This document shows, piece by piece, positions 9,992 through 18,477 of a DNA stretch of 38,522 bases (the first letter of the stretch is position 1; each line of letters opens with the position of its first letter). A model generated the notes under the pieces. That model saw nothing but the letters and a program-made list of their open reading frames with translations. It did not search any database and had not been told where the DNA came from. A program made the position numbers and the translations under genes. This stretch comes from a bacterium (GTDB lineage Bacteria; Vulcanimicrobiota; Vulcanimicrobiia; Vulcanimicrobiales; Vulcanimicrobiaceae), in contig JAKAPQ010000006.1 of assembly GCA_021806945.1 (NCBI GenBank), forward strand, positions 1 to 38,522, read 5' to 3'.

Positions 9992-10015
9992 TCATTCTAT
10001 CGTTCTATAGAATGA
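9992..10015 (-). promoter_or_regulatory. Operator-like inverted repeat upstream of arsR-rhodanese
   Basis: TCATTCTAT-CGTTCT-ATAGAATGA: perfect 9-bp arms, 11 bp upstream of the ATG at 9981; nested palindrome TTCTATAGAA at 10003-10012. Confidence 0.7.
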
Positions 10016-10070
10016 TACCCCATGACGATACAGCCGTCAACAGGACGGCCCAAGACGCGCTTGCCCGGCG

Positions 10071-10922
10071 CTAGCCGCGGCGCGAGCGCGCGCTCCAGTA
10101 CTCGACCGCGCTGCGCGAGACCAGGTTCGTCAGAAAAATGAAGATCATCAACAGCGCGGCCGCCGCGTACGCCAGCGCGTGCGCCTGCGGGAACGGCTGG
10201 CTGATGAACGTCCAGACGACGTAGGTCAGGTACCCGACCGGGCTGTGCGCCGGCGCGAGGCTCGGCATGAAGTTCGACCAGCCCGCCGTATAGATCAGCG
10301 GCGCCGTTTCGCCCAACCCGATGCCGGTCGCCACCAACAGCCCGGTCAGCATGCCCGGTATCGCCCACGGAATCGCGACGCCGAAGAGCACCGTTGCGCG
10401 GCGTGCGCCCAGCGCAAACGCGCCTTCGCGCAACGCTTGCGGCACGCCCGAAAGCGCGAGATCGCTGCTGCGCACCACGTACGGCAACATCACGATCGTC
10501 AGCGCGAACGCGCCGGCAACCAGCGAGAAGCCCCAGCCGAGGCCTTCCACCAAGACGACGTAGAGAAAGTATCCGACCACGATCGATGGCACGCCCGCGA
10601 GCACGTCGATGAGAAAGCGCGAGACGTCTTGCGCGCGCGGCGGCGCGTATTCCACGATCCAGATCGCCGTACCAATCCCGACGAGCGTCACCAGCACGAG
10701 GCCGGCGCAGACCAGCAACAGCGTACCGGCGATGGCGTTCTCGAGACCGCCCGCGACGCCGCTCGTCACCGTCGTAAACAGCGCCGGGCGCAGCGCCGGA
10801 ATACCGCGCACCGCAACGAACCAGAAGATACCGAACAGCACGACGAGCACCCCGGCGAGCGCTAGAACGCTCACGGACCACCACGCGCGCGACGCCAGAA
10901 TGCTGATGCGCTGACGCCTCAT
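10071..10922 (-). CDS. pstA: Phosphate ABC transporter permease PstA
   Basis: GTLLLVCAGLVLVTLVGIGTAIWIVEYAP; GVPSIVVGYFLYVVLV; LREGAFALGARRATVLFGVAIPWAIPGMLTGLLVATGIGLGETAPLIYTAG. Confidence 0.9.
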   Translation of the reverse strand: MRRQRISILASRAWWSVSVLALAGVLVVLFGIFWFVAVRGIPALRPALFTTVTSGVAGGLENAIAGTLLLVCAGLVLVTLVGIGTAIWIVEYAPPRAQDVSRFLIDVLAGVPSIVVGYFLYVVLVEGLGWGFSLVAGAFALTIVMLPYVVRSSDLALSGVPQALREGAFALGARRATVLFGVAIPWAIPGMLTGLLVATGIGLGETAPLIYTAGWSNFMPSLAPAHSPVGYLTYVVWTFISQPFPQAHALAYAAAALLMIFIFLTNLVSRSAVEYWSARSRRG

Positions 10923-11908
10923 TGCGCGCTCCTATCGGCACCGCGTAGCGTCAAGCGCGCGACGACGTTCACGACCAGCGTGATCAGGAAGAGCAAGAGC
11001 GCGAGCTCTGCGAGCGAGCGCTGCGCCATACCGCTCGCGTCGGTCAGCGCGGAGTCGAGCTGCGACACGATCACCGCCGCGATCGTGTTGACGGCCTGGA
11101 AGATATTGCTCGGGAACTGATTGATCGCCGCCCCGCAGACCATCAGCACCGCCATCGTCTCGCCGAGCGCACGTCCGAGCGCCACCAGCACCGCCGCCAA
11201 AAAGCCCTTACGGACGCTGGGGAAGACCGCGCGCGTCACCGCTTGCCAAGTCGTGCTGCCAAGCGCCATGCTCGCCTCGAAGATCGTCGGCGGCTGTGCG
11301 AGAATCACGTCGCGCAGCGTTGCGACCATGATCGGCAGCACCATGAGCGCCAGAACGATTCCGGCGGCGAGCAACCCGTTGCCGCTCCCGGTCTCGCCGC
11401 GTACGAGCGGAACCCAGCTCAGGTGCGCTTGCGCGAACGGTCCCAGCCGGTTACCGACCCACGGCACGAGCACGACGATGCCCCACAGCCCGTAGACGAC
11501 CGACGGAACGCCCGCCATCAGCTCGACCAACGTGTTCGCCAGCGGCCGCAGCTTGCGCGGGACGCGGTAAACCAGCGCCACCGCTACGAGAAACGAGAGC
11601 GGCACCGCCATCACCATCGCCAGCGCCGACGTTGCGATCGTCCCGAACACGAAGACGAGCCCGCCGAAAGACGCGCCCGCCTGTGCCGTTACGCCGTTGT
11701 GGGTCACAGTGGCCGAACCGTACTGGTTGCCTATGTTCCAGATAACGCCAGTCAAGATGCCGCTCCCGTTGAAGCGGATCGCAGGCCATGCGAAGACCAG
11801 CAGAAAGATTAAAATGAGGAAGACGATCGCGGCGCTGACGAATGCCGCGATCCCCGTCCCAACTCCAAGGATCGGCTGTATGCGGGCCCGCTGCGTGAGG
11901 TTGTCCAT
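10919..11908 (-). CDS. pstC: Phosphate ABC transporter permease PstC
   Basis: MDNLTQRARIQPILGVG...; LVELMAGVPSVVYGLWGIVVLVPW; VTRAVFPSVRKGFLAAVLVALGRALGETMAVLMVCG. Confidence 0.9.
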   Translation of the reverse strand: MDNLTQRARIQPILGVGTGIAAFVSAAIVFLILIFLLVFAWPAIRFNGSGILTGVIWNIGNQYGSATVTHNGVTAQAGASFGGLVFVFGTIATSALAMVMAVPLSFLVAVALVYRVPRKLRPLANTLVELMAGVPSVVYGLWGIVVLVPWVGNRLGPFAQAHLSWVPLVRGETGSGNGLLAAGIVLALMVLPIMVATLRDVILAQPPTIFEASMALGSTTWQAVTRAVFPSVRKGFLAAVLVALGRALGETMAVLMVCGAAINQFPSNIFQAVNTIAAVIVSQLDSALTDASGMAQRSLAELALLLFLITLVVNVVARLTLRGADRSAQ

Positions 11909-11919
11909 CGTCAGAGCCG

Positions 11920-12999
11920 CTACTGAATCTGCGCGATCTGCTCTTTGCTCAGCTTCATGATCGACGGCGGCAGCGGCAAAAAATGCACCTCGTCGAGGAA
12001 ACGCGCCGAGTTGCCGCCGTCCGGCAGAATGTCCCACGACAAGAACGCGACCAGGTTCGCCCTCGCCGCCGCGTCGGCTTGGTGCGGATTGACGATGGCG
12101 TATTCGTAGTTGATGATCGGGTAGGATTGCTCGCCCGGTGCGAAGACCAGCGAGATACGCTCGTCTTTGGGCGTCTTGTTCACCATCGCTTGAGCCGCCG
12201 CGGCGATCGTCGCGTGCGCCGGCAAGACGAACGCGCCCGCGCGGTTGCGGAGCGCTGCGTAACCCAGGTGCGCCGCCTGCGTCTGGTTGAGGAAGCTCAC
12301 TCCGACGTACGCGATCGAGTAGGGCGTGTTCTTGCAGGTTTCGACCATGCCGGGATTGCCGTTGGCACCGACGCCGCTCGGCACCGCCGGCCAGCTGATC
12401 GTCGTTCCCATCCCCGGGCCCTTCGCCCACGACGGCGTCGAGTACGAAAGGTACTGCGAAAAGATGAACGTATCGCCCGAGCCGTCCGAGCGATGAATCG
12501 GAACGATCGTATGATGCGGCAGCTTCGAAGCGTACTGTGGGTTGATCCCCGCAATCGCGGGATCGTTCCAGGTGAGGATCTTGCCGCTGTAGATGCCCGC
12601 CAGCACCGGCCCCGACAGGTGCAGGTGCACGCCGTTCAGGCCCGGGACGTTATAGTTGATCTGCTGCGCGCTGATCGCAAGCGGAATGTTGAGCATCGGC
12701 GTGCCCTTCATCTGCGCGTCGGACATGTACGCGTCGGAGGCGCCGATCTGCGCGACCCCGGCGATCGCCTGCGAGATGCCGGTACCGCTGCCGGTGCCCT
12801 GCGTCGTGATCTGCACGCCGGCATGCCGTTTCTGATAGCTTGCGACCCACAGATTCATCAGCGGATAGAGCAGGGTCGAGCCCGTCTCGAGCAGCCGGCC
12901 CGATGCCGCGGGCGTGGTCGCAGTAGCGGTCGTCTTCGTTTGGCTCGCACAGCCAGCCGTAAAGGCCAAGGCGAGTGCAACCAGTGCAAGTTTACGCAA
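11920..12999 (-). CDS. pstS: Phosphate ABC transporter substrate-binding lipoprotein PstS (TTG start likely)
   Basis: LRKLALVALALAFTAGC lipobox; LLETGSTLLYPLMNLWVASYQKRHAGVQITTQGTGSGTGISQAIAGVAQIGASDAYM; AVHRSDGSGDTFIFSQYL-type motif (PIHRSDGSGDTFIF). Confidence 0.9.
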   Translation of the reverse strand: MRKLALVALALAFTAGCASQTKTTATATTPAASGRLLETGSTLLYPLMNLWVASYQKRHAGVQITTQGTGSGTGISQAIAGVAQIGASDAYMSDAQMKGTPMLNIPLAISAQQINYNVPGLNGVHLHLSGPVLAGIYSGKILTWNDPAIAGINPQYASKLPHHTIVPIHRSDGSGDTFIFSQYLSYSTPSWAKGPGMGTTISWPAVPSGVGANGNPGMVETCKNTPYSIAYVGVSFLNQTQAAHLGYAALRNRAGAFVLPAHATIAAAAQAMVNKTPKDERISLVFAPGEQSYPIINYEYAIVNPHQADAAARANLVAFLSWDILPDGGNSARFLDEVHFLPLPPSIMKLSKEQIAQIQ

Positions 13000-13270
13000 T
13001 TGCTGACTCCAAGAGCGGCAAGAGTGATGTAGGACCGAAGCGGCGGCACAGAGCGCCGCATGTAGCGGCAACTCCTCGCCGGGGTTTCCCAAGACCTGCA
13101 GGCTCGCAGCCGTTTACCGAGTTTCCAGCTGGCTCCGCACGGCGGGGTCCGCCCGGTGTGGAGTCGCGGTTCTCCGGCAGAGCGGCTGCAACGAGCGCGG
13201 GCATCGAAAATTTGCGCATGTATTCTCCGAAAATGACGTAGTGCGATGTCCCCACGTTACGCCGCCCGAG

Positions 13271-13311
13271 CTAAACCCCGCTTAACCCCCGCTAAGGTGA
13301 CCTTAACCCGG
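13271..13311. promoter_or_regulatory. Possible Pho-box-like direct repeats (CTAAACCCCG / CTTAACCCCC / CTTAACCCGG)
   Basis: Three similar units at 13271, 13281 and 13302 (10- and 21-bp phasing) between divergent pstS and pfkB-family genes. Confidence 0.3.
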
Positions 13312-13384
13312 CATTATCATCCAATGAGATCCTCCTAAGATCCCCGACGCCGCCACCGCTGTGTCACGACAATGTCACCCTCGC

Positions 13385-13414
13385 ATCACCCTGAACTTGT
13401 CGAAGGGCAAAGGA
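13385..13414 (+). repeat. Dispersed CCTGARCYTGTCGAAGG-type repeat, copy A
   Basis: atcaccctgaacttgtcgaagggcaaagga. Confidence 0.75.
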
Positions 13415-13452
13415 CGCTCCCCATGGCGGGAATCTCCGCACCGGTATGGTAC

Positions 13453-13474
13453 CTGTCCGAGGACAATAGGACAG
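13453..13474. promoter_or_regulatory. Operator-like palindrome upstream of PfkB-family kinase
   Basis: CTGTCCGAGGACAATAGGACAG: TGTCC-GA-GGACA palindrome plus a third half-site GGACA, ending 13 bp before the GTG at 13488. Confidence 0.4.
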
Positions 13475-13487
13475 CGAGGGACGTGCG

Positions 13488-14468
13488 GTGGCTTTAGAGG
13501 CGCGGTTCGTTGACGTCGTCGGGATCGGCAGTTGTACGGTCGATTATTTCGCTATCGTTCCGCGGCTGCTCGGCCCGGAAGAAAAGATCAATGCCGACCG
13601 GACCGAGGTTCACGCCGGCGGCGTCACGGCGAATAATTTGACCCAGGTCGCCCGGCTGGGCGCGAGTACCGGCTGGCTTGGCTTGATCGGCGACGACGAA
13701 AACGGCCGCATCATCAGGCAAGCTTTCGTCGACGACGGCATGGATCTCTCGGGCGTCGAGATGGTCGCGGGCGAGCGCTCGTCCCTCACGTGGATTCCGG
13801 TGGACTCGAACGGTGACCGCTGCATCTACATGTTCCCAAACGTCACCGGCACGGTCACGCCCGCCCAGATTCGTGACCGTTTCGCGCCGCATATCCGGCG
13901 CGCGAAGCACTTTCATACCGAGGCGTCGCAGCTGCCGATCGCACCGGTGAGCGAGGCGATGCGCCTCGCGAAGGATGCGGGCGTTCGAACCCTCTTCGAT
14001 CTCGACGTCGAACCGGGGTTCTTCGCGCAGTCGGGCCTCGGCACGCATGAAGAACTGCTCGAAGCGCTCAAACTCGTCGACGTCCTCAAGCCGTGCAAAG
14101 CCGCCGCTCGCGAACTCACCGGCGAGGCAGATTACGAACGGATGGCGACGCGGCTACTCGGCCTCGGCCCATCGGTCATCGCACTGACGATGGGCGCCGA
14201 CGGATGTTTGATCGCAAGCCGCGAACACGTCGTTCACATTCCGGCCTTTGAGGTGCACGTCGTCGACACCACCGGTGCGGGCGATGCCTTCATGGGCGGG
14301 CTCTCGTACGCCCTGCTGCAGGGCTGGGATTTCCACCGCTCCGGAGTATTCGCCAACGCCTGCGCGGCCCTATGCTGCACGAAGATCGGCGCGCGCGCGA
14401 TGTCCGCTCGCGCCGACGTCCTCGCATTCATCGCATCGAACGGAGGCCCCGATGTTCGTCCCGCATAG
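13488..14468 (+). CDS. PfkB-family carbohydrate kinase
   Basis: GIGSCTVDYFAIVP; HAGGVTANNLTQVARLGASTGWLGLIGDDENG; VHVVDTTGAGDAFMGGLSYALLQG. GTG start. Confidence 0.88.
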   Translation: MALEARFVDVVGIGSCTVDYFAIVPRLLGPEEKINADRTEVHAGGVTANNLTQVARLGASTGWLGLIGDDENGRIIRQAFVDDGMDLSGVEMVAGERSSLTWIPVDSNGDRCIYMFPNVTGTVTPAQIRDRFAPHIRRAKHFHTEASQLPIAPVSEAMRLAKDAGVRTLFDLDVEPGFFAQSGLGTHEELLEALKLVDVLKPCKAAARELTGEADYERMATRLLGLGPSVIALTMGADGCLIASREHVVHIPAFEVHVVDTTGAGDAFMGGLSYALLQGWDFHRSGVFANACAALCCTKIGARAMSARADVLAFIASNGGPDVRPA

Positions 14469-15429
14469 TTTCGGCGTCGCGCTCCTCATGATGGTGATCA
14501 CGGCGATCTGCTGGGGCAGCTGGGCGAATACGTTCAAGGGCGTCAAGGGCTATCGCTTCGAGCTCTTCTACTGGGATTACGCCGTGGCGATCTTCCTGTT
14601 CGCCCTGATCTACGCGTTTACCATGGGAAGCAGCGGACACGATGCCGCGAGTTTCCTCCAAAACCTTCGCTCCGCAAATCCCTCGAACGTCGGGTGGGCG
14701 CTGGCTGCGGGGGCGATCTTCAACCTCGCAAACCTGCTGCTCGTCGCCGGCATCGACATGGCGGGCCTTGCGGTCGCCTTTCCGCTCGCCATCGGCATCG
14801 CGCTCGTCGTCGGCGTCGTGCTGAGCTACGCGCTGCAGCCGCTCGGCGACGTCGCCCTTCTGGCCGCGGGCGTGCTCTGCGCCGTCGCAGCCGTCACCTT
14901 CGACGGCCAGGCCTACGCGCAACTGGGCACGGGCAACGCGGTCTCGCGCAAGAGCATCGTCACCTGCGTCGTCTCGGGCGTGTTGATGGGGCTGTGGGCA
15001 CCGCTCTCGACGCGCGCGCTCACGCACGGACACCCGCTCGGCCCATACGGCGTCGCGGTCTTCCTCACCCTCGGCGCACTGCTCTCGTGCTTCGTGTGGA
15101 ACGTCTACTTCATGCGCCGTCCGCTGGTCGGCAAACCGGTGAACTTCTCCGGCTTTTTTCGCGCGCCGGCGCGCTCGCATCTGCTTGGCTTGCTTGGCGG
15201 AGGCATATGGACGACGGGAATGGTCTTCAATCTCGTCGCCGCGAACTTCACCGGCGAAGCCATCTCCTACGCGATCGGTCAGTCCGCTCCGATGGTGGCC
15301 GCTCTCTGGGGCATCTTCGCATGGCGAGAGTTCGCCGGAGCGAATCGCAAAGCCATCACCTTTCTCGTCTTGATGTTCGTTTTCTACGCGCTCGCAATTT
15401 TGCTGGTCGCGCACGCCCACACGGCTTGA
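14452..15429 (+). CDS. Multi-TM sugar transporter (GRP/RhaT/DMT-like)
   Basis: MFVPHSFGVALLMMVITAICWGSWANTFKGVKGYRFELFYWDYAVAIFLFALIYAFTMGS; about 10 TM segments; overlaps kinase 3' end by 17 bp. Confidence 0.75.
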   Translation: MFVPHSFGVALLMMVITAICWGSWANTFKGVKGYRFELFYWDYAVAIFLFALIYAFTMGSSGHDAASFLQNLRSANPSNVGWALAAGAIFNLANLLLVAGIDMAGLAVAFPLAIGIALVVGVVLSYALQPLGDVALLAAGVLCAVAAVTFDGQAYAQLGTGNAVSRKSIVTCVVSGVLMGLWAPLSTRALTHGHPLGPYGVAVFLTLGALLSCFVWNVYFMRRPLVGKPVNFSGFFRAPARSHLLGLLGGGIWTTGMVFNLVAANFTGEAISYAIGQSAPMVAALWGIFAWREFAGANRKAITFLVLMFVFYALAILLVAHAHTA

Positions 15430-16592
15430 TCGGAGCTCACGCGCTCCAAGCCGAGCCACGCCGCCATCCGTGCCAGATCGTCGCGCAGGCGCGCTCGTGC
15501 CTCGGACCGGTCGGCGCCCGGCTCGAAGTGCACCGCGTGCACGAGCAGCGCGCTCGCATGCCGGTCGGCTTTCAAATCGACGCGCGCGACCAGCGTCTCG
15601 CCGAGCAGATACGGCAACACATAGTATCCGTGGATCCTCTTATGCGCCGGCGTATAGATTTCGATGCGATAGTGGAAATCGAAAAGCCGTTTCGTCCGCG
15701 CGCGATTCCACACGAGCGAATCGAACGGCGAGAGCAACGCGCTCGCATCGATGCGGCGCGGTACGCGCGCATCGGGATGAACGTACGCCTTCTGCTTCCA
15801 TCCCTCGACGGCCGCCGGGAGCAGGCGGCCCGCCTCCACTAACTCGGCGATGCGCGGTCTCGCGTCCGCCGTCGCCAGCCGAAAATAATCGCGCAGATCG
15901 GCCTCGGTCGCGACGCCGAACGCACGGGACGCGATCGCGAGCAGTTCTCGGTGCGCGTCCTGCTCCGGCAGCTCCGCCGCGTTCGCCAGCCACGCCGGCA
16001 ATACGCGCTCGGTCAGGTCGTAGACACGTTCGAAGCTGCTCCGCCGCGTTACGGCCATGAGCCTGCCGCTCCAAAACAGGTACTCGACGGCGCGCTTGGT
16101 TTCGTTCCAACTCCACCAACTTCCGGAACTCTTCGCATCCTCGAACTCGGATGCGCTCATCGGGCCGCGCCCCTCGATCGTCGCGCGCACGCTCTCCACC
16201 AGGTCTGCGCGCTCCCGGCCTACGCGCGCGACGTTGCTCCACGTGCCGCGCCCGTCCCAGGCGCGCCGCATGCGCCAGCGCAGCAGTGGATACGCTTCGA
16301 TCGGCACCAGCGACGCCTCGTGCGCCCAGTACTCGAAAAGCCGCCGTGGACGATGATACGCGAGGCGCTCGAGCAAATTGCGGTCGTACGGGCCCAAACG
16401 CGAAAACGCCGGAAGAAACTGGGATCGCACGAGGACGCTGACCGAGTCGATCTGCACCGCACCTAGTCCCCGAACGAGATTCAACAGGCGCCGAGCGGTC
16501 ACGCGCTCCGGCCCGGCGCGTGCGAAGCCCTGCGCCGCCAGTGCAATACGCCGTGCCTGCGCCGCGCTCAAAGACTCCGTTCGCCGATGCAT
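15384..16592 (-). CDS. Winged-helix DNA-binding protein, YcaQ/AlkX-like (HTH_42) family
   Basis: LGAVQIDSVSVLVRSQFLPAFSRLGPYDRNLLERLAY...LFEYWAHEASLVPIEAYPLLRWRM...NETKRAVEYLFWSGRLMAVTRRSSFERVYDLTERVLP...LLSPFDSLVWNRARTKRLFDFHYRIEIYTPAHKRIHGYYVLPYLLG. Confidence 0.88.
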   Translation of the reverse strand: MHRRTESLSAAQARRIALAAQGFARAGPERVTARRLLNLVRGLGAVQIDSVSVLVRSQFLPAFSRLGPYDRNLLERLAYHRPRRLFEYWAHEASLVPIEAYPLLRWRMRRAWDGRGTWSNVARVGRERADLVESVRATIEGRGPMSASEFEDAKSSGSWWSWNETKRAVEYLFWSGRLMAVTRRSSFERVYDLTERVLPAWLANAAELPEQDAHRELLAIASRAFGVATEADLRDYFRLATADARPRIAELVEAGRLLPAAVEGWKQKAYVHPDARVPRRIDASALLSPFDSLVWNRARTKRLFDFHYRIEIYTPAHKRIHGYYVLPYLLGETLVARVDLKADRHASALLVHAVHFEPGADRSEARARLRDDLARMAAWLGLERVSSDQAVWACATSKIASA

Positions 16593-16722
16593 CGAACGAG
16601 TATTCTCGCCGCTAGCCTCCCCCACTCCCGCGGGGGATGGTAGCGCCTCTGGCGGCACCGAAGCGCCGGGCGAACCGCGCCGCACACAGGCTCCGCCGAC
16701 CTGCTCCGCCAAATTGCCTCGG

Positions 16723-18477
16723 GTGATCTCGGAGCCAGAACGCCCATCCCGCACCCCGCTTCCGGAACTCCGGCATACGGCCGCCCACGTGCTGGCCTAT
16801 GCCGTGCAGGATCTCTTCCCGGACGCCAAGCCGACGATCGGCCCTGCCATCGAGAACGGCTTCTACTACGATTTCGACCGCGCGGCGCCGTTCACGCCCG
16901 AAGACCTCGAGCGCCTCGAGAAGCGCATGCTCGAGATCGTAGCGGCCAACTACGAGATGACCGGCCGGCAGGTCACGCGCGCCGAAGCCGTCGCGCGCTT
17001 CGAAGAAAATCCGTATAAGGCGGAGCTGGCGCGCGAGATCCCGGAAGGCGAGCCGATTACGCTCTATACCATCGGCGCTTTTACCGACCTCTGCCGCGGT
17101 GGCCACGCAAGCGCCACCGGTGCGATAGGCGCAATGAAGTTGACGAGCGTTGCAGGCGCCTACTGGCGCGGCGACGAGCACAACCCGATGCTGCAGCGCA
17201 TCTACGGCACGGCCTGGCACACGCAAGCCGAGCTCGAAGCGTACCTCCGGTTTCTTGAGGAAGCGCAGAAGCGCGACCATCGCAAGCTCGGCGCGGAGCT
17301 CGACCTCTTCTCGATCGAGGAAGAGGCCGGCGGCGGGCTTATCTTTTGGCACCCGCGGGGGGCCGTCATGCGCGCCGCCGTCGAGAACTTCATCCGCGAC
17401 GGTCTGCGCGAACGCGGCTATCAGCCCGTCGTCACGCCGCACGTCGTCCACGAGAAACTCTACGAAATCTCCGGACACCTCGAAAACTATGCGGAGAACA
17501 TGTTCGGGCCGCTCGAGGTCGAGGAGCAGCGCTTCCGCCTCAAGCCGATGAACTGCCCCGGGCATATCCTCATCTACAAGGGCCATCCGCGCAGCTATCG
17601 GGATCTACCGTTACGTTTCTCGGAGTTTGGGACGGTCTACCGCTACGAGCGCAGCGGCGTGCTGCACGGCCTCACGCGCGTGCGCGGCTTTACGCAGGAC
17701 GACGCGCATCTCTTCTGCACGCCCGACCAGTTGCAGGGCGAATTCGAGCAGACGCTCGACGAGGCGTTGCGCCTGATGCACGCGTTCGGTTTCGAAGACT
17801 TCGAGTATTTCCTCTCGACGCGCGAAGCAAAGCTGCGCGTCGAAACCGACCCGCTCGCCGAAGAGGCGATCCGCAAAGCGCTGCAGAGCCGGGCTCTCCC
17901 CTATGGCATCGACGAAGGCGGGGGCGCGTTCTACGGTCCGAAACTCGACATTTACGTACGCGACGCGATTGGGCGCAAGTGGCAACTCGGGACCGTGCAG
18001 GTCGATTTCGTGCTGCCCAAGCGCTTCGATCTTCACTATCGCGGCAGCGACGGACAGGACCACCCGCCCGTCATGATTCACCGCGCGCTAGCCGGCTCGC
18101 TCGAGCGTTTTTTCGGCATCCTCATCGAACACTTCGGCGGGAACTTCCCGGCCTGGATTGCGCCGGTTCAAGCCGTGGTCGTGCCGATATCCGAGCATCA
18201 ACAGGAGTACGCGCGCGAGGTGCGCGATCGCCTCTTCACTCGCGGCTTCCGGATCGAGATAGACGAGAGCAACGAGAAGCTCGGCTACAAGATCCGCCGC
18301 TGGAAGACCCAGAAGATCCCCTATATCCTCGTCGTCGGCAAACAAGAGGCCGCCGGCGGCACGGTCAACGTCAACGAACGCGCCCTCGCCGGCGGCGCGG
18401 AGCCGGCGGAGAAGCGCACGATAGCGGTCGACACCTTTGCCGCCGAACTCCAGGCAAGAATCGACGGTAAGGCATGA
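16723..18477 (+). CDS. thrS: Threonyl-tRNA synthetase lacking N-terminal TGS domain
   Basis: LRHTAAHVLAYAVQDLFP editing domain; FGPLEVEEQRFRLKPMNCPGHILIYK; GVLHGLTRVRGFTQDDAHLFC; HRALAGSLERFFGILIEHFGGNFPAWIAP. GTG at 16723; no TGS-like residues upstream in frame. Confidence 0.92.
   Translation: MISEPERPSRTPLPELRHTAAHVLAYAVQDLFPDAKPTIGPAIENGFYYDFDRAAPFTPEDLERLEKRMLEIVAANYEMTGRQVTRAEAVARFEENPYKAELAREIPEGEPITLYTIGAFTDLCRGGHASATGAIGAMKLTSVAGAYWRGDEHNPMLQRIYGTAWHTQAELEAYLRFLEEAQKRDHRKLGAELDLFSIEEEAGGGLIFWHPRGAVMRAAVENFIRDGLRERGYQPVVTPHVVHEKLYEISGHLENYAENMFGPLEVEEQRFRLKPMNCPGHILIYKGHPRSYRDLPLRFSEFGTVYRYERSGVLHGLTRVRGFTQDDAHLFCTPDQLQGEFEQTLDEALRLMHAFGFEDFEYFLSTREAKLRVETDPLAEEAIRKALQSRALPYGIDEGGGAFYGPKLDIYVRDAIGRKWQLGTVQVDFVLPKRFDLHYRGSDGQDHPPVMIHRALAGSLERFFGILIEHFGGNFPAWIAPVQAVVVPISEHQQEYAREVRDRLFTRGFRIEIDESNEKLGYKIRRWKTQKIPYILVVGKQEAAGGTVNVNERALAGGAEPAEKRTIAVDTFAAELQARIDGKA

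Noticed and set aside
12000-13032. 349-aa plus-strand ORF (11983..13032)
   Set aside because: Antisense to pstS; no plausible protein features.
14428-15459. 343-aa minus-strand ORF
   Set aside because: Antisense to the sugar transporter, composition typical of high-GC shadow ORF.
16595-16722. Possible T-box upstream of thrS (GAAGCGCCGGGCGAACCGCG)
   Set aside because: Core UGGN antiterminator bulge is not preserved, leader is only ~130 nt, and no convincing specifier loop or terminator was seen.
17346-18470. 374-aa plus-strand ORF
   Set aside because: Alternate frame within thrS; Arg-rich shadow ORF.
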